Shown in pieces: positions 1 through 8,284 of a stretch of DNA of 64,000 nt. Below the pieces are notes generated by a model that searched no databases, had not been told where the DNA came from, and was given only the letters and a program-made list of their open reading frames with translations. The position numbers and the translations under genes are program-made. Source of the stretch: PALSA-612 sp963755155. Its GTDB lineage: Bacteria > Actinomycetota > Thermoleophilia > Gaiellales > Gaiellaceae. Position 1 is the first letter of the stretch. Each line of letters opens with the position of its first letter. Location: positions 124,001 to 188,000 of the forward strand of contig CAVWIV010000003.1 of assembly GCA_963755155.1 (NCBI GenBank), read 5' to 3'.

Positions 1-733
1 CGGGATTCTGGGCGACGACCGTGCCGTCCGCCTCGTCGGAGAACACCTCGAACGCGTTGACCTCGAGGCCCGCGGCGGCGAGTCGGTCGCGCGCTTGCGA
101 CTCCGGAAGCCCGACGACGTTCGGGACCGCGACCGTGGCCGGGCCCTTCGAGACGAAGATCCTCACGCTGCTGCCCTCCTCGAGCTCGGTGCCCGCGGAG
201 GGCCGCTGCTCGTAGACGATGCCGCGCGGCGCGTCGTTGTTGCGGTTGACGATGTCAGTCTTGAAGCCTTCGTTCTCGAGCCGTGACACGGCGACGTCCA
301 GGGGCTGAGAGGTCACGGAGGGGACTGCCTTCTCCTCACTGCGGGTGAAGTACCAAAGCGCGCCGAGGCCGATGAGGGCTGCGAGCAGGAGGAGCGCGAG
401 CGCAGGCCAAAAGTCGTCGAACGGCCCGCGCCTCGGTCGCCGCTCGGTGCGCTGGCGCTCGTGCACCACCGTTCCATCCGGGCCGACGCGTACGCGGTCG
501 TCCTCTGTGGCCACTGGCTCGCCGGGGGCGCCGTAGCTCGGGCCTGGATCGATGAAGGGTTCTGCCGGCGGAGCACCAGGTCCACCCGGAGGAGCGCCGC
601 CCTCCTCGATGATCCGCTCCTCGACGACGCGGCCGCCTTCGTGCACGACCGTGACGTCGTCGGGCTCGACTACGACGTCGTCCGCTACGAACGTCTCGTC
701 GTCGGGTCCCGGGGTCTCCCTGTCACGAGCCAC
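1..733 (-). CDS. PASTA-domain membrane protein, N-terminal part
   Basis: Reading leftwards from a GTG at 733, the frame is open to the window edge, so the C-terminus is missing. Residues 1-105 are acidic and proline/glycine-rich and probably cytoplasmic. Residues about 109-129 form one membrane segment (ALALLLLAALIGLG). Two extracytoplasmic PASTA repeats follow, at about 137-197 and from 201 onward (PNVVGLPESQARDRL). PASTA repeats bind peptidoglycan or muropeptides, usually in Ser/Thr kinases or penicillin-binding proteins. No kinase domain is visible here. The start is uncertain: there is no clear ribosome site and the frame stays open upstream into the dispersed repeat at 760-840. Confidence 0.8.
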   Translation of the reverse strand, partial: MARDRETPGPDDETFVADDVVVEPDDVTVVHEGGRVVEERIIEEGGAPPGGPGAPPAEPFIDPGPSYGAPGEPVATEDDRVRVGPDGTVVHERQRTERRPRRGPFDDFWPALALLLLAALIGLGALWYFTRSEEKAVPSVTSQPLDVAVSRLENEGFKTDIVNRNNDAPRGIVYEQRPSAGTELEEGSSVRIFVSKGPATVAVPNVVGLPESQARDRLAAAGLEVNAFEVFSDEADGTVVAQNP

Positions 734-759
734 GAAGCTGTAAGTACCCGCATCCTGGG

Positions 760-840
760 ACGGGGGAAACCACGTGGACCCCTTTCTTCGCGCCTCGTTG
801 TCGATCGCTGCGTGCCGCGCCCGCGCATATCGGGCGCGGC
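760..840. repeat. Dispersed intergenic repeat, copy 1
   Basis: This stretch aligns with 14741-14820. It shares ACGGGGGAAACC (760-771), then a 17-nt identical block GTGGACCCCTTTCTTCG (774-790), CTCGTTG (794-800) and CGTGCCGCGC (811-820). From 774 onward the spacing is the same in both copies. Copy 1 lacks about 11 bases that complete a hairpin in copy 2. It lies between the PASTA gene and the tRNA-Thr gene. Confidence 0.7.
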
Positions 841-880
841 GACGAGCACCGTCTTACAGCGGGCTAGACTGAAAGCGAAC

Positions 881-953
881 GCCCTCTTAGCTCAGTTGGT
901 AGAGCACCTCCATGGTAAGGAGGGGGTCGACGGTTCGAGTCCGTCAGAGGGCT
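881..953 (+). tRNA. tRNA-Thr (anticodon GGU)
   Basis: A complete cloverleaf is visible. The acceptor arms GCCCTCT (881-887) and AGAGGGC (946-952) pair, with discriminator T953. The D arm contains AGCTCAGTTGGTAGAGC. The anticodon stem CCUCC/GGAGG encloses loop AUGGUAA, giving anticodon GGU. The T loop is GGTTCGAGTCC. CCA is not encoded. The last 31 bases are repeated at 1222-1252. Confidence 0.97.
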
Positions 954-1182
954 CTGCAAAGTCGCTGCAAGTCGACTGATTTGTGTTCAGGCGGCTTGCA
1001 AACACAGCCGCGTGCGGTGGGAGGAGCCGTCCATGGAGCCCTTCAAGTCAAGAACCGCCCCGCCGCCGCGCGTGCGACGACGCGAGTAACCGCCCGGTCG
1101 ACCGTCGGGCCGGGTGTACACATTCGGGCGACGGCTCCGTAGACTCCGAACGTGCATCGTGGACGCGACGCGCATCCGAGCG

Positions 1183-1213
1183 GTGTCCCCGTGCTGATCT
1201 AGCACGGGGACAC
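1183..1213. repeat. Perfect 13-bp inverted repeat (hairpin)
   Basis: GTGTCCCCGTGCT (1183-1195) and AGCACGGGGACAC (1201-1213) are exact reverse complements around the 5-nt loop GATCT. The hairpin ends 8 bp before the duplicated tRNA-Thr 3' end. There is no clear T-tract on either side, so a simple intrinsic terminator is not certain. Confidence 0.8.
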
Positions 1214-1221
1214 GCTCTCGA

Positions 1222-1252
1222 GGGGTCGACGGTTCGAGTCCGTCAGAGGGCT
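1222..1252 (+). repeat. Duplicated 3' end of tRNA-Thr (att-like direct repeat)
   Basis: These 31 bases are identical to tRNA-Thr positions 923-953, covering the variable region, T arm and 3' acceptor strand. The 5' part of a tRNA is absent, so this is not a second functional tRNA. The 268 bp between the copies (954-1221) hold no convincing gene. A 3'-terminal tRNA duplication is the usual footprint of site-specific integration. The interval 1253-1364 shows nothing further. Confidence 0.85.
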
Positions 1253-1364
1253 TGCAGAACTCGGCTGGCTGGGACGGCTCAGAGGGCGAGGTTGCCCGGC
1301 TCAGGTCGATCTGTCCCATCTGCTTCCTCTCTGGCTGGTCTGCGATCGGCTTCGATCCGCCGTC

Positions 1365-1872
1365 TCAACGAGGCGCGACCGGATCCTCGGCCAGGATCGC
1401 GTCGATCTGGCCGGCGGCCTGCCTCATGCCCTCCTCCATGCCCATGGCGAGGAGCTGCTCCATGACCTCGACGGTCGGAGACTCGCTCTCGATCGACATC
1501 CGGGTCTTGCCGCTGCCGATCTCCTCGATGGACACCCGCATGATCCCCATCGGGAACTCGGTGTTCGGCGTGCCGTCCTCGTTGGCGAAGCCGTCGCGGA
1601 CGACGAGCCGATGCGGAGGCTCGACCTCGACCACCTCCCAGAACCCGCGGGGCTGATCGCCCTCCGGGCCGGTCATGTGGTACTCGACGCGGCCGCCGGG
1701 GCGCAGGTCGTGGGCGTCGACCGTCGCCGGGTACGTCGGCGGTCCCCACCACCGCTCGAGCTGGCGCGGATCGGCCCAAAGCTGCCAGACCCGCTCCGGC
1801 GAGGCCTCGAACTCGGCTTCCAGCGTCATCGTGCGCGACTCAGGGTCCTTGCGGATACGCGGTCACGGTCAT
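1365..1872 (-). CDS. SRPBCC/AHSA1-family protein, frameshifted near the start
   Basis: The uninterrupted frame from 1829 encodes 154 residues of the START-like AHSA1 fold, with FEASPERVWQLWADPRQLERWW and GPPTYPAT near the N-terminus. Family members usually begin about 14 residues earlier. That missing piece (MTVTA, then IRKDPESRT) can be read from an ATG at 1872 if one base near 1855-1858 is removed. This ATG overlaps the stop of the upstream ArsR gene as ATGA. I therefore annotate 1872-1365 with one indel. Such proteins bind small hydrophobic ligands, and coupling to an ArsR repressor is common. Confidence 0.85.
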
Positions 1873-2207
1873 CGGTCTGCCTCCTTCGGCGAGTCGTTGA
1901 TGAGCTGGGTCATGCGCTCGACGCGCTCGCGCCACAGCTCCTCGTAACGGTCGAGCAGGCGCCGCGCGACGCGGAGCCCCTCGAGGTTGGTGCGAACGAT
2001 CTTCCGCCGCCCGCTGCGATGCTTGCTGACGAGACCGGCCCGCTCGAGGATGGCGACGTGCTTCTGCACCGCCGCGAAGCTCATCGAGTAGTGCGCAGCC
2101 AGCTCGGCTATGCCCTCTTTCCCGTCGATCGCCCGGCGCACGATGTCGCGCCGGGTGGCGTCACCCAGTGCTCCGAAGATGCGGTCGTGGTCGAGGGCAA
2201 TCTGCAT
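1869..2207 (-). CDS. ArsR-family transcriptional regulator
   Basis: A 112-residue winged-helix protein of the ArsR/SmtB type. The N-terminus FGALGDATRRDIVRRAID and the recognition region MSFAAVQKHVAILERAGLVS are typical. No metal-binding cysteine pair is seen, in line with the ArsR subgroup paired with AHSA1 proteins. It precedes the AHSA1 gene with an ATGA overlap, so the two should be co-transcribed. A palindrome overlapping its promoter suggests autoregulation. The transcript is probably leaderless because the -10 box lies 7 bp before the ATG. Confidence 0.92.
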   Translation of the reverse strand: MQIALDHDRIFGALGDATRRDIVRRAIDGKEGIAELAAHYSMSFAAVQKHVAILERAGLVSKHRSGRRKIVRTNLEGLRVARRLLDRYEELWRERVERMTQLINDSPKEADR

Positions 2208-2210
2208 TCA

Positions 2211-2244
2211 TACAACCATACGGTTGTACGAATGCCCATGTCAA
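2211..2244 (-). promoter_or_regulatory. Promoter and operator of the ArsR-AHSA1 operon
   Basis: On the minus strand TTGACA (2244-2239) is followed after 18 bp by TATGGT (2220-2215). The ATG at 2207 starts 7 bp after the -10 box. A palindrome TACAACC-N4-GGTTGTA (2211-2228) covers the -10 box. This arrangement predicts repression by the ArsR protein it precedes and a leaderless mRNA. Confidence 0.75.
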
Positions 2245-2268
2245 GCTGCCTGCGAGGCGGGACCGAAC

Positions 2269-2703
2269 TCAGCTCACCGCCTTCTTCACGAGCGCGACGA
2301 TCCTTGCCTCTTCGGCGGCGGTCAGCTTCTTCAGCGCGAAGGAGGTCGGCCACATGGCGCCTTCGTCGAGGTTCGCCTGGTCGCTGAAGCCGAGCGTCGC
2401 GTACCTCGACTTGAACTTCTCCGCGCTCTGGAAGAAGCAGACGATCTTGCCGTCCTTCGCGTACGCGGGCATCCCGTACCAGGTCTTCGGCCAGAGCGCT
2501 GGTGCGCTGGCGGTGACGATCGCGTGGAGCCGCGTGGCCATGGCGCGATCCGGCTTCGGCATCTCGGCGATCTTCGCGAGCAGGTCCTTCTCGCCCGCAG
2601 CCCTGTCCCTGTTCGCGCGCTCTTCCGCCTTCAGCTCACGGGCGCGCTCCTTCATCGCGGCCCGTTCCTCGGCCGTGAATCCCTTGGCCTTCTTTGCGCT
2701 CAT
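2269..2703 (-). CDS. DUF1801-family protein
   Basis: 144 residues. The N-terminal 45 residues are Lys/Glu/Ala-rich and probably helical (MSAKKAKGFTAEERAAMKER). The rest fits the DUF1801/YdhG-like fold, with WYGMPAYAKDGKIVCFF and a conserved C-terminal helix (LTAAEEARIVALVKKAV). The ATG at 2703 follows GGGAGGGAACG. The family has been linked to iron-chaperone-like proteins but the exact function is unknown. The next gene is the ArsR operon on the same strand, separated by its own promoter. Confidence 0.8.
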   Translation of the reverse strand: MSAKKAKGFTAEERAAMKERARELKAEERANRDRAAGEKDLLAKIAEMPKPDRAMATRLHAIVTASAPALWPKTWYGMPAYAKDGKIVCFFQSAEKFKSRYATLGFSDQANLDEGAMWPTSFALKKLTAAEEARIVALVKKAVS

Positions 2704-2722
2704 CGTTCCCTCCCCTACATGG

Positions 2723-3120
2723 CTAACCGGAGTGGATCTTGTGCGTTACGGCTTTGAGAGCCTTCGACGACCCCTCCCCGCGCGTAAGCGCGAAGACCAG
2801 CGACGTGTTACCGCGGCCGACGACCTTGAACACCACGACCACCGTGCTTCCTACATCGGCCTCCGAGGTCTGGCGGACAACGCGCGAGTCGTAGCGACGG
2901 GCGACTCGCCAGACGAGACCGGAGCCTCGCCTTGGGCGCGACAGCGCTACGGCGATCGAGCAGACCAGGCTTCGTCGTCGTGGTCGTCACCGGCCCGGCT
3001 GGCAGCGGCCCGACCGGAGTGGAGTCGGCGCGACCAACTGCCTGCACCTACAAGCCCAAGTGCGCCTGCGCAGACCGCGCTGACGATGAGCGATGGCTTG
3101 AAAGTGACGCTCCGGGTCAT
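2723..3120 (-). pseudogene. Frameshifted secreted protein, chagasin-like C-terminus
   Basis: An ATG at 3120 follows a very strong ribosome site (AAAGGAGGA, 8 bp upstream) and encodes a signal peptide (MTRSVTFKPSLIVSAVCAGA). The frame then breaks. In another frame a coherent C-terminus runs to a stop at 2723 and contains GLVWRVARRYDSRVVRQTS and NTSLVFALTRGE. Spacing and pattern (xVWRV, then VVxxFKxxxxGxxxLxFxxxR) resemble chagasin-type (I42) cysteine-peptidase inhibitors. At least two frame changes are needed, at about 2915-3050. It may be a real gene with indels or a decayed one. The inhibitor assignment is tentative. Confidence 0.5.
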
Positions 3121-3135
3121 CGGGTCGCTCCTCCT

Positions 3136-4642
3136 TTAAGGCAGACAACGGAGCCAGCGTACGTACGTCTCACGCCAGATCGGTTCCGCGCGCCTCACGG
3201 CGAGCCGGCGCAACAGGTCGACGTGATAGATCTGGTAGCTGAGCCTGGCGGAGGGCCCGCCGAGCTCGTAGCGCGCCCAGCAGCCCACGTCGAAGTGCGG
3301 CAGCAGCCTCCGCGTCGCGACGATCAGCTCCTGTACGACACCGCGAGCGGCGGCGCTTTTCGAGTACGCCGCGTACGACCCGAGCGAGAGGATCGATTGC
3401 AGCTGCGCGTTGAGGATGACCTGCTGCGTGAAGCCGTACTCACGGATCCACAACCCGCCCGCGATCGGCAACAACAGCGTCGGGCGGAGCCCGCGGAACG
3501 CCGCGTCCGCTGCGGCGCTGAGCAGCGGCTCACCGAGCAAGCGCGCCTGCGCGCGCGAGCGCCTGTGCGGCTACCGCCTGCGCGAACCCCGACCTCCACG
3601 GCGCCGCACCGCCCTGGTACGAGAAGTCGTACTCCCAGAAGAGGGCGTCGCCGCTGCGAACGGCACGTCCGAGCAGCGCCGCGGCGATCCGCCGCGCGGC
3701 GTAAGGCCGCCGCTCGGAAACGCTCTGATTCAGCGCCGCGAAGCTCAGCAGCGGTTGGAACCTGTACCCAAGCCCGCCGTAGTACCGGAACACGACACTC
3801 CCGTCGCTCGGATCCCGCACCCCGAGCACGCGGCTCGCGCTGACGACCGTCGCGCGGGCAGCCTGCCGCCTCCCGCAACCACCCCTGCGCCGGACGTAGC
3901 CGAACGACCGCGCGGTAGCCGACCGGGCAGTCGGTCGAGACAGCGAAGTCCGCCTCGCCCGCGACACGCATCCCGCGCACGAGCTCGCCGAGCGCAGTAG
4001 ACGCGGGCGTCGAGCACGCCTGCCGCAGCCGGCCACACACGTGCGACGAGCCGCGCCCCGACGGTCGCGCGTACCAACGAACGACGTCTGCAGCACGGGC
4101 TGGACCTTCAGGAAGACCGGCCTCGACGAGGCGAGCGGCGACCGTGCCTCGTAGGGGCCGGGGGTGCGGAGGCGCCGCACATGTAGCTCGAACGTGCCAT
4201 CGGGCGCCGCGCGCGTCGCAGCCATCCCGGCTCCGCGCACGTACAACCCGATCGACTCGCCGGCCAAGGCCGGCACGACGCTGCCGCGAAAGACTGCCGG
4301 CTTCCCGTAGCGGCTCTCCTCCGCCCGATGCAGCCTGATCGCCACGGAGCGCACGTCAACCGACGCCTGCGCCGTCGAGCCGTCGGCGGCTGTCGCGATC
4401 ACCGACGCGGTCCACGAGCCCGGGCCGTAGGTCGCGCTCGCGGTCGGGCCCGACGCGGTTTTCCCGTTGCCGAGTTGCCACTGGTACGAGACGGCGTCGC
4501 CGTGCGCTTGGAATGTCACCACGAGCGGCGCTGCGCCCTCCGTTGCGGTCGCGGAGATGGTGACGACCGGCGGAATGGCGTTCGCGCTGCCCGCCCCCGC
4601 GAACAAGGCGACACCGGCTGCGGCGACGACAGCCCGACCCAC
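3136..4642 (-). CDS. Secreted PKD plus D-glucuronyl C5-epimerase-like protein (frameshifted)
   Basis: A GTG at 4642 begins a signal peptide (about residues 1-22) and a PKD-type Ig domain (about 23-100, including VVTISATATEGAAPLVVTF and YQWQLGNG). After a second beta-rich segment comes a C-terminal domain like PF06662 D-glucuronyl C5-epimerase. It includes LLSFAALNQSVSERRPYAA, GDALFWEYDF, APWRSGFAQAVAAQALAR and, after another frame change, LWIREYGFTQQVILNAQLQ. Frame changes occur near 4077, 4020, 3880 and 3535, yet both sides keep family identity. The fold acts on polysaccharide uronates, so a role in extracellular glycan modification is likely but substrate and activity are unknown. Confidence 0.75.
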
Positions 4643-4689
4643 GCTCGCGACTATAGAGCCGCTTCCTGACGCACGGTAGCGTCCCCTCC

Positions 4690-5914
4690 GTGAAGGTCAC
4701 CGCCGAGGCCGCGCGCCGCTTTCTCGTCACGCGCCACTTGCTCGCGCCCGCGCGCGCTCGATGCACGGCGGACCCGACGCCGTGCTCGACTTCCTCCGCC
4801 GGTTCGGCTCCATCCAGTACGACCCGATCGCGGTTGCGGGCCGGAGCCACGACATCGTGCTCCACGCGCGCATCGCCGGCTACGAGCCTGCATGGTGCGA
4901 CGGGCTCTACGAGCGGCGCGAGATCTTCGAGGCCGTCAACAAGGGGCTCTCCTTCGTACTGGCAAGCGACTACCCCTGGTTCCGGGGGACGTCGAGCCGG
5001 CAGGCGCGCCGCGTGCTCGCCGAGAACGCCGAGTCGGCCGAACGGGTGCTCGAGCGATTGCGTGTCGACGGCCCGCTCTCCGCGCTCGACTTCGAGCGCC
5101 AGCACGGGGAGACGGTCGACTGGTTCGGCGTGAAGACGAACGTCGTGCGGGCGGTGCTCGAGGCGTACACCGTCACCGGCGTGCTCGGCCTCGCGCGCCG
5201 CGACGGCAATCGTCGCTACTACGACCTCATCGAACGGCTGCTGCCGAAGAAGGTGCTCGCCCACGATGTTCCGCTGCACGACCAGCTCCGGCACAAGATG
5301 CTGTCGCGCTACCGCGCGCACGGCCTCCTGGGTGGCAGCAGCGGCGGAGACGTCTTCGGCGGCCTCGGCCCGGCGAAGCCGGACCCGAGAGCTCCCGGGT
5401 ATCCGGGGAGAACGGCGTTGCGGGAGCAGCTCATCGAGGACGGCGAGCTCGTTCCCGTCGAGGTCGATGGCAGTCGCGGGAAGCGCTTCGTCGTCCGCGA
5501 CGAGGTCGAGCTGCTGGCCGCGCCGCCGGAGCCGCCTCCGTCCGTCGCGTTTCTCTCACCGTTCGATCCGTTGGTCTGGGACCGCGCGCTCCTCGCGATC
5601 GCTGTTCGAGTTCGACTACGTGTGGGACCTCTTCCACCCGCCCGAGAAGCGGCGCTTCGGCTACTACGTCCTCCCGATCGTCTTCCGCGACCGCTTCGTC
5701 GGCCGCATCGAGCCGAAGATCGACCGTTCCGGCGGGCCCGTGCAGGTCGCCGGCCTCTGGTGGGAGGACGGCTTCACGCCGCGGCGCGCCGACGGGTTCG
5801 TCGATGCGATGCGCTCGGCGCTCCGCGCGTACGTCGAGTTCGCAGGCGCGGACAAAGCTCGAGTGGGCGTCCCACCTCAATAACGAGAAGCGGATCTTCC
5901 TGACCCGACCCTGA
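4690..5914 (+). CDS. YcaQ-family winged-helix DNA glycosylase-like protein (frameshifted)
   Basis: From GTG 4690 the product reads as a member of the YcaQ/AlkX family (COG3214). Landmarks are RFGSIQYDPIAVAGRSHDIV, GVLGLARRDGNRRYYDL, LSPFDPLVWDRALL and FDYVWDLFHPPEKRRFGYY. Three indels must be bridged: near 4757, near 5603, and near 5855, where the tail KLEWASHLNNEKRIFL resumes. Characterised members unhook DNA interstrand crosslinks. The length of about 400 residues is normal. The divergent epimerase-like gene begins 47 bp upstream. Confidence 0.82.
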
Positions 5915-5953
5915 TCGGAACCGGGACTTCCCCGCCGGTGTACGGACGTCGGT

Positions 5954-6857
5954 ATGCGGACGGGCGCGACCTCGATGCTTCTCCTTGCGTGCGCGTGCGC
6001 GGCAGCGCTCGTGCCCTCTGCGACGGGCTCGCATGATGCGGCGAAGTGGCGACTCGCGTACGCGGGTGAGGTCGAAGGGAGGCGCGGCCTCGACGTCTAC
6101 GTCGCGCTCGTGCCGGGCGGCGCGCCCCGGCGTATCGCAGGTGTCGCCGGCCGGGACGACTTCAGTCCCGCCTGGTCGCCCGACGGGAAGCTCATCGCCT
6201 ACCGCCAGAATCCGCCCAGGAGCGACGAGAGCGACATCATGGTCGTCTCTGCGCAGGGTGGTCGCGCTCGAAACCTCACCCGCTCGCCAGGGGTCGCCGA
6301 CTGGTCACCTGCGTGGTCGCCCGACGGCAAGCTCATCGCCTTCTTCTCGAGCCGCGCCGGGTACGACATCTGGACGATGAGGCCCGACGGCAGCAGGCCG
6401 CGCCGGCTCACGCGAAGCGGATCCCTCGACGAGTACCCCTCCTGGAGCCCTGACGGCAAGGCGTCTCGTCTTTCAGACGACGCGTAACGGCGGGTTCGAC
6501 GTCTACACGATGAACCGCGATGGAAGTGCGCAGCGAAGCCTGACGCGCCATCCGGCGAACGACAAGTGGGCGTCATGGTCGCCAGACGGGAGACTGATCG
6601 CGTTCGTGTCCGATCGCAGCGGCAGCGACGATGTCTTTCTCATCCGCCCGGACGGCAGTGGCCTCAGGAACGTGACAGAGACGCCGGACCTCGAGGAGTC
6701 TCATCCCACGTGGAGCCCGACAGGCGCGTTGACGTATCTCCGCCACGCCGACGTCGGGCCAATCGACCTCGTGGCAGCCGACCCGGACGGAGGGAGCCCT
6801 CGCCGTCTCGACACGGTTGCAGAACCGGTCTTCGTCTTCGACTGGGCCGACCGCTGA
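5954..6857 (+). CDS. TolB-like WD40 (PD40) beta-propeller protein, exported
   Basis: An N-terminal signal peptide (about residues 1-26, LLLACACAAALVPSATGS) precedes five PD40/TolB-type repeats, each carrying a WSPDGK or WSPDGR motif. One inserted base after the third motif (about 6463) splits the frame; removing it joins the two halves as RLVFQTTRNGGFDVYTMN. The family forms six-bladed propellers that bind proteins or sugars in the envelope. No Tol-Pal partners are nearby, so this is a stand-alone paralogue. Confidence 0.85.
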
Positions 6858-6866
6858 CCTCCGAGG

Positions 6867-7274
6867 TCAGGGCACGTGGACGACCTCGAGCTTGATGCCG
6901 TCGGGGTCGTGGAAGAACGTGGCGTAGTAGCCGGGGACGTACGGCCACTCCTGCGGCTCGTTCTCGATCTCGAGGCCCTGGGCGAGGGCCCACCGGTAGC
7001 GCTCGTCGACGAGTTCCCGCGAGGAGGCCTCGAACGCGAGGTGATGGAGCCCGATCGCGTACCGGTCGTGCTCCCCAGGAGACTGCGCCTCCCGCAAGCC
7101 GACCGAGACGCCGACGCCGTCGCCGTCGAGGTACCAGATCGGGTCGCCGCGCTCGCCGCGAAACTCTGCCGCGTACACGTATCCGAGTGGCTCGAGCAGC
7201 TCTCGGTAGAGCGGCAGGCTGCGGTCGAGCGAGGACACGACGATGTCGACGTGGTGCATCCCCACTCGCGGCAC
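6867..7274 (-). CDS. VOC-family (glyoxalase/dioxygenase fold) protein
   Basis: 135 residues. A typical vicinal-oxygen-chelate start, GMHHVDIVVSSLDRSLPLYR, is followed by the second half-domain with LHHLAFEASSRELVDERY and the C-terminal metal-ligand region FFHDPDGIKLEVVHVP. His7/His8, the second-half His and the terminal Glu are all present, so metal binding is likely. The substrate cannot be inferred. It converges on the TolB-like gene with a 9-bp gap. Confidence 0.88.
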   Translation of the reverse strand: MPRVGMHHVDIVVSSLDRSLPLYRELLEPLGYVYAAEFRGERGDPIWYLDGDGVGVSVGLREAQSPGEHDRYAIGLHHLAFEASSRELVDERYRWALAQGLEIENEPQEWPYVPGYYATFFHDPDGIKLEVVHVP

Positions 7275-7342
7275 CGGGCGAGTGTAGATCGGGCGGGGCG
7301 TCTGTAATACTCGGTCCGCCGCAACTCTCCAGGGGGTAACAA

Positions 7343-8263
7343 GTGCGATTCGCGTCCCTATCGCCGTTCGTCGCCGTGATCGTCGTGGCCGTCGCGATGA
7401 CGCCTGGCCCGACCGTCGCTTCGACGACAGCCGCGGTCCCTGCCTGCGACCTGCGGCTGCCGCCGCCGACGCGTGGTGCGCCCCAATTCGCGATCCCGCG
7501 GGGTGGCAGGGCTACTTTCAGGGCCCTCGCCGGCGGCTTCCGTTCCTGCAGGCTGCTTCGCGCCGACGGCTCGAGATTCGCGCAAGCGGAGACCGACCGG
7601 CTGAGGCAGGTGCTCGAGCTGCGCTTCTTCCGTCGTTCCGGCACGCTCCTCTTCGCTTCGGACGCGCAATTCCCAGCAGAGACGACAACCGAGGGGGCCG
7701 ACGTCGGTTGCAACAACGACAAGTACGGCACCATCGGCCCGCGCAAGTGGCAGGAGCCCCACAAGTGGTGGATAGGCAAGACCCCTAGCAACCTCGCTGC
7801 CGACAAGGTCGTCCAGGCCCTCCGCTCGGCCTTTTCGGAGTGGGCGAACAACATCAACTGGTGCGATCTCACCGACAACGCGCGGGCCCAGTCCAGTTAC
7901 GCGGGACGCACGGAGCTCAAGGCAAAAAAGGACGGAAAGAACGTCGTCCACTGGGGCAACCTTGACGGCGTCCAAGGCTGTAGCGGCGCGCTTGCCTGCG
8001 CTGTCACGTGGTACGACGACCAGGGCAACCCGGTCGAGTCGGATATCCGCTTCAGCACCGCCGAGAAGTGGTCGACCAGTGCGAAGGCCGACAGCTATGA
8101 CATCCAGTCGGTCGCGGCCCACGAGTTTGGACACGCTCGCCAGTTCGACCATGTCACGACCGGGGACAACACCGTGGTCATGTGGCCATACATCTCACGC
8201 GGAGACACGTCGTTGCGAAAGCTCGGCCGCGGCGATTCGCGCGGCAACAACACGGAATACTGA
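7343..8263 (+). CDS. Secreted matrixin-like zinc metalloprotease
   Basis: GTG 7343 follows AGGGGG. Residues about 1-30 are a signal peptide. The zinc site HEFGHARQFDH lies at residues 260-270, and a Met-turn-like VMWPY follows ten residues later. This matches the metzincin pattern HExxHxxxxxH. The glycine normally at the sixth residue after the first His is replaced, and the Met-turn has Trp in place of Tyr, so it is a divergent matrixin. The upstream 150 residues, including paired cysteines, may act as a pro-domain. Confidence 0.82.
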   Translation: MRFASLSPFVAVIVVAVAMTPGPTVASTTAAVPACDLRLPPPTRGAPQFAIPRGGRATFRALAGGFRSCRLLRADGSRFAQAETDRLRQVLELRFFRRSGTLLFASDAQFPAETTTEGADVGCNNDKYGTIGPRKWQEPHKWWIGKTPSNLAADKVVQALRSAFSEWANNINWCDLTDNARAQSSYAGRTELKAKKDGKNVVHWGNLDGVQGCSGALACAVTWYDDQGNPVESDIRFSTAEKWSTSAKADSYDIQSVAAHEFGHARQFDHVTTGDNTVVMWPYISRGDTSLRKLGRGDSRGNNTEY

Positions 8264-8284
8264 GCTAAGTACCGTGGTAGGGGC

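Noticed and set aside
1222..1252. A second tRNA gene
   Set aside because: Only the 3' 31 bases are present; no 5' acceptor strand, D arm or anticodon arm.
987..1319. A 110-aa minus-strand open frame across the tRNA-Thr fragment
   Set aside because: It contains the SDGLEPSTP-type translation of an antisense tRNA T arm, a well-known false gene, and has no other coding sign.
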